A stretch of DNA of 6,213 nt from Anaerolineae bacterium (GTDB taxonomy: Bacteria > Chloroflexota > Anaerolineae > DRVO01): positions 1 through 6,213 of the forward strand of contig JAAYAV010000249.1 of NCBI GenBank assembly GCA_012719195.1. Direction: 5' to 3'. How positions within the stretch are numbered: the stretch's first letter is position 1; every line of letters starts with the position of its first letter. Positions 5,670 through 6,213 of the stretch are shown in pieces. The notes beneath the pieces were generated by a model. That model saw only the letters and a list, made by a program, of their open reading frames with translations, was not told the origin of the DNA and made no database searches. Position numbers and translations under genes: made by a program.

Positions 5670-6213
5670 GTGAAGCGGAGATCCCTGTTGGCACTGGGCC
5701 TGGCGCTGCCCTTCGCGCCTGCCATCCGGTCCGCGGCGGCGCAATCCAGCCAGAGACCCCTGGAGTGGTACCGGGGCAAGATACTTTTCAAGTCCGACCG
5801 CACCGGTCAAGAGGCCCTCTACGCTGTCAACTCCGACGGCAGCGGGCTCACCCGCCTGGACGACGTCAATGCCGGCTATCACTATGCGGAGGCGCTGACT
5901 CGCGATGCCATCTCGTCGGACGGTTCGTACAAGCTCTTCGTCCGCGACATCCTGAGGGTTTCGCGGCCTCCCATCTGGGACGCCGAAATATGGCAGGAAG
6001 ACTCGGCAACGGGTCAGACCTCGCTCATCACGGCAGGTCCTCCGGCCCTAAACACCGGCGATAGTGCATACCGCCCCTCGTTCAATTACGAGCCCGTCTG
6101 GGCGCCGGACAACCGCTACATTGCCTATGTCTCGCAGGTCGATGGCAACGACGAGATCTACCTCTACGACCGCGTCCGGCTCAGCAACACGCGCCTGACC
6201 AACAACGCGTGGG
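5670..6213 (+). CDS. Secreted TolB/PD40-type beta-propeller protein (3' partial)
   Basis: The first 181 residues are present and the frame runs off the window without a stop. The start is GTG with an excellent ribosome site. Residues 1-24 form a signal peptide: basic KRR, hydrophobic LLALGLALPFAPAI, and a signal-peptidase-I-like AAA before Q25. There is no lipobox cysteine. KRRSLL is also a loose match to a twin-arginine motif, so Tat export is possible. The mature part carries PD40/WD40-like repeats: ILFKSDRTGQEALYAVNSDG (38-57) with GLTRL after it; AISSDGSYKLFVRD (80-93), which links to EIWQED; and PVWAPDNRYIAYVSQVDGND (142-161), then EIYLYD and TRLTNN. The pattern P-x-W-[SA]-P-D-x-x-x-I-A-[YF]-x-S is typical of TolB-like propellers, which usually mediate protein contacts outside the cytoplasm. 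Partner and function cannot be read from this part. The 79-base gap to the MurE gene holds its own likely promoter. Confidence 0.87.
   Translation, partial: MKRRSLLALGLALPFAPAIRSAAAQSSQRPLEWYRGKILFKSDRTGQEALYAVNSDGSGLTRLDDVNAGYHYAEALTRDAISSDGSYKLFVRDILRVSRPPIWDAEIWQEDSATGQTSLITAGPPALNTGDSAYRPSFNYEPVWAPDNRYIAYVSQVDGNDEIYLYDRVRLSNTRLTNNAW

Noticed and set aside
4778..5803. Minus-strand open frame of 341 codons opposite the MurE gene and the start of the secreted protein gene
   Set aside because: It runs antisense to a well-supported Mur ligase, crosses a promoter and a gene start, and its product resembles no family I know.
5603..6064. Plus-strand open frame of 153 codons starting with ATG at 5603
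   Set aside because: It starts inside the likely promoter, has no ribosome site and gives an Arg/Pro/Gly-rich product. The overlapping frame from 5670 has a strong ribosome site, a signal peptide and PD40 repeats.
1..6213. A defence, mobile or otherwise novel multi-gene system
   Set aside because: All six genes except the zinc-ribbon and the secreted protein are housekeeping families. I found no transposase, integrase, repeat array, toxin-antitoxin pair or phage gene.

Overview
The window holds six protein-coding genes on both strands, two of them cut by the window edges. It looks like an ordinary bacterial chromosomal segment: G+C is high (about two thirds by eye), genes are tightly packed, and no intergenic gap reaches 300 bases. 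I see no RNA gene, mobile element, repeat array or CRISPR. The mix of a secreted WD40/PD40-like protein, a two-helix membrane protein with a double zinc ribbon beside ruvB, and a stand-alone MurE-type ligase reminds me of Chloroflexota (Anaerolineae-like) genomes. That is an impression from memory of such proteins, not a computed assignment.

Layout. At 1-2371 there is a plus-strand run: the C-terminal KH domain of the GTPase Era (1-240), a CBS-CBS-ACT regulatory protein (278-883) and pyruvate kinase (887-2371). Gaps are 37 and 3 bases, so the run is probably one operon. At 2368-3986 there are two minus-strand genes: a membrane zinc-ribbon protein of unknown function (2368-2862) lies downstream of ruvB (2958-3986). 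Pyruvate kinase and the zinc-ribbon gene converge and overlap by 4 bases, sharing a CTAG that supplies both stop codons. At 4052-5590 a MurE-type Mur ligase runs on the plus strand, divergent from ruvB. At 5670-6213 a secreted beta-propeller-type protein begins and runs off the window; its frame is open to the last base.

Regulation. The clearest promoter is in front of the zinc-ribbon gene (GTGACA, 17 bases, TATAAT, with TG extension). Weaker extended -10 elements precede ruvB (TGCTATACT) and the secreted protein (TGGTACAAT). All three share the TGn extension. No convincing intrinsic terminator is visible.

How the genes fit together. Era (ribosome assembly), RuvB (Holliday-junction branch migration), MurE (peptidoglycan precursor synthesis) and pyruvate kinase (last step of glycolysis) are housekeeping functions. 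The most suggestive functional link is the CBS-ACT protein, a likely nucleotide sensor, next to pyruvate kinase, whose Shine-Dalgarno sequence lies inside the end of the CBS gene. I did not find a new multi-gene system. The items most worth a second look are the substituted motifs of the MurE protein, the unknown membrane zinc-ribbon protein, the potassium-independence signature in pyruvate kinase and the clamp-motif-like tail of RuvB.
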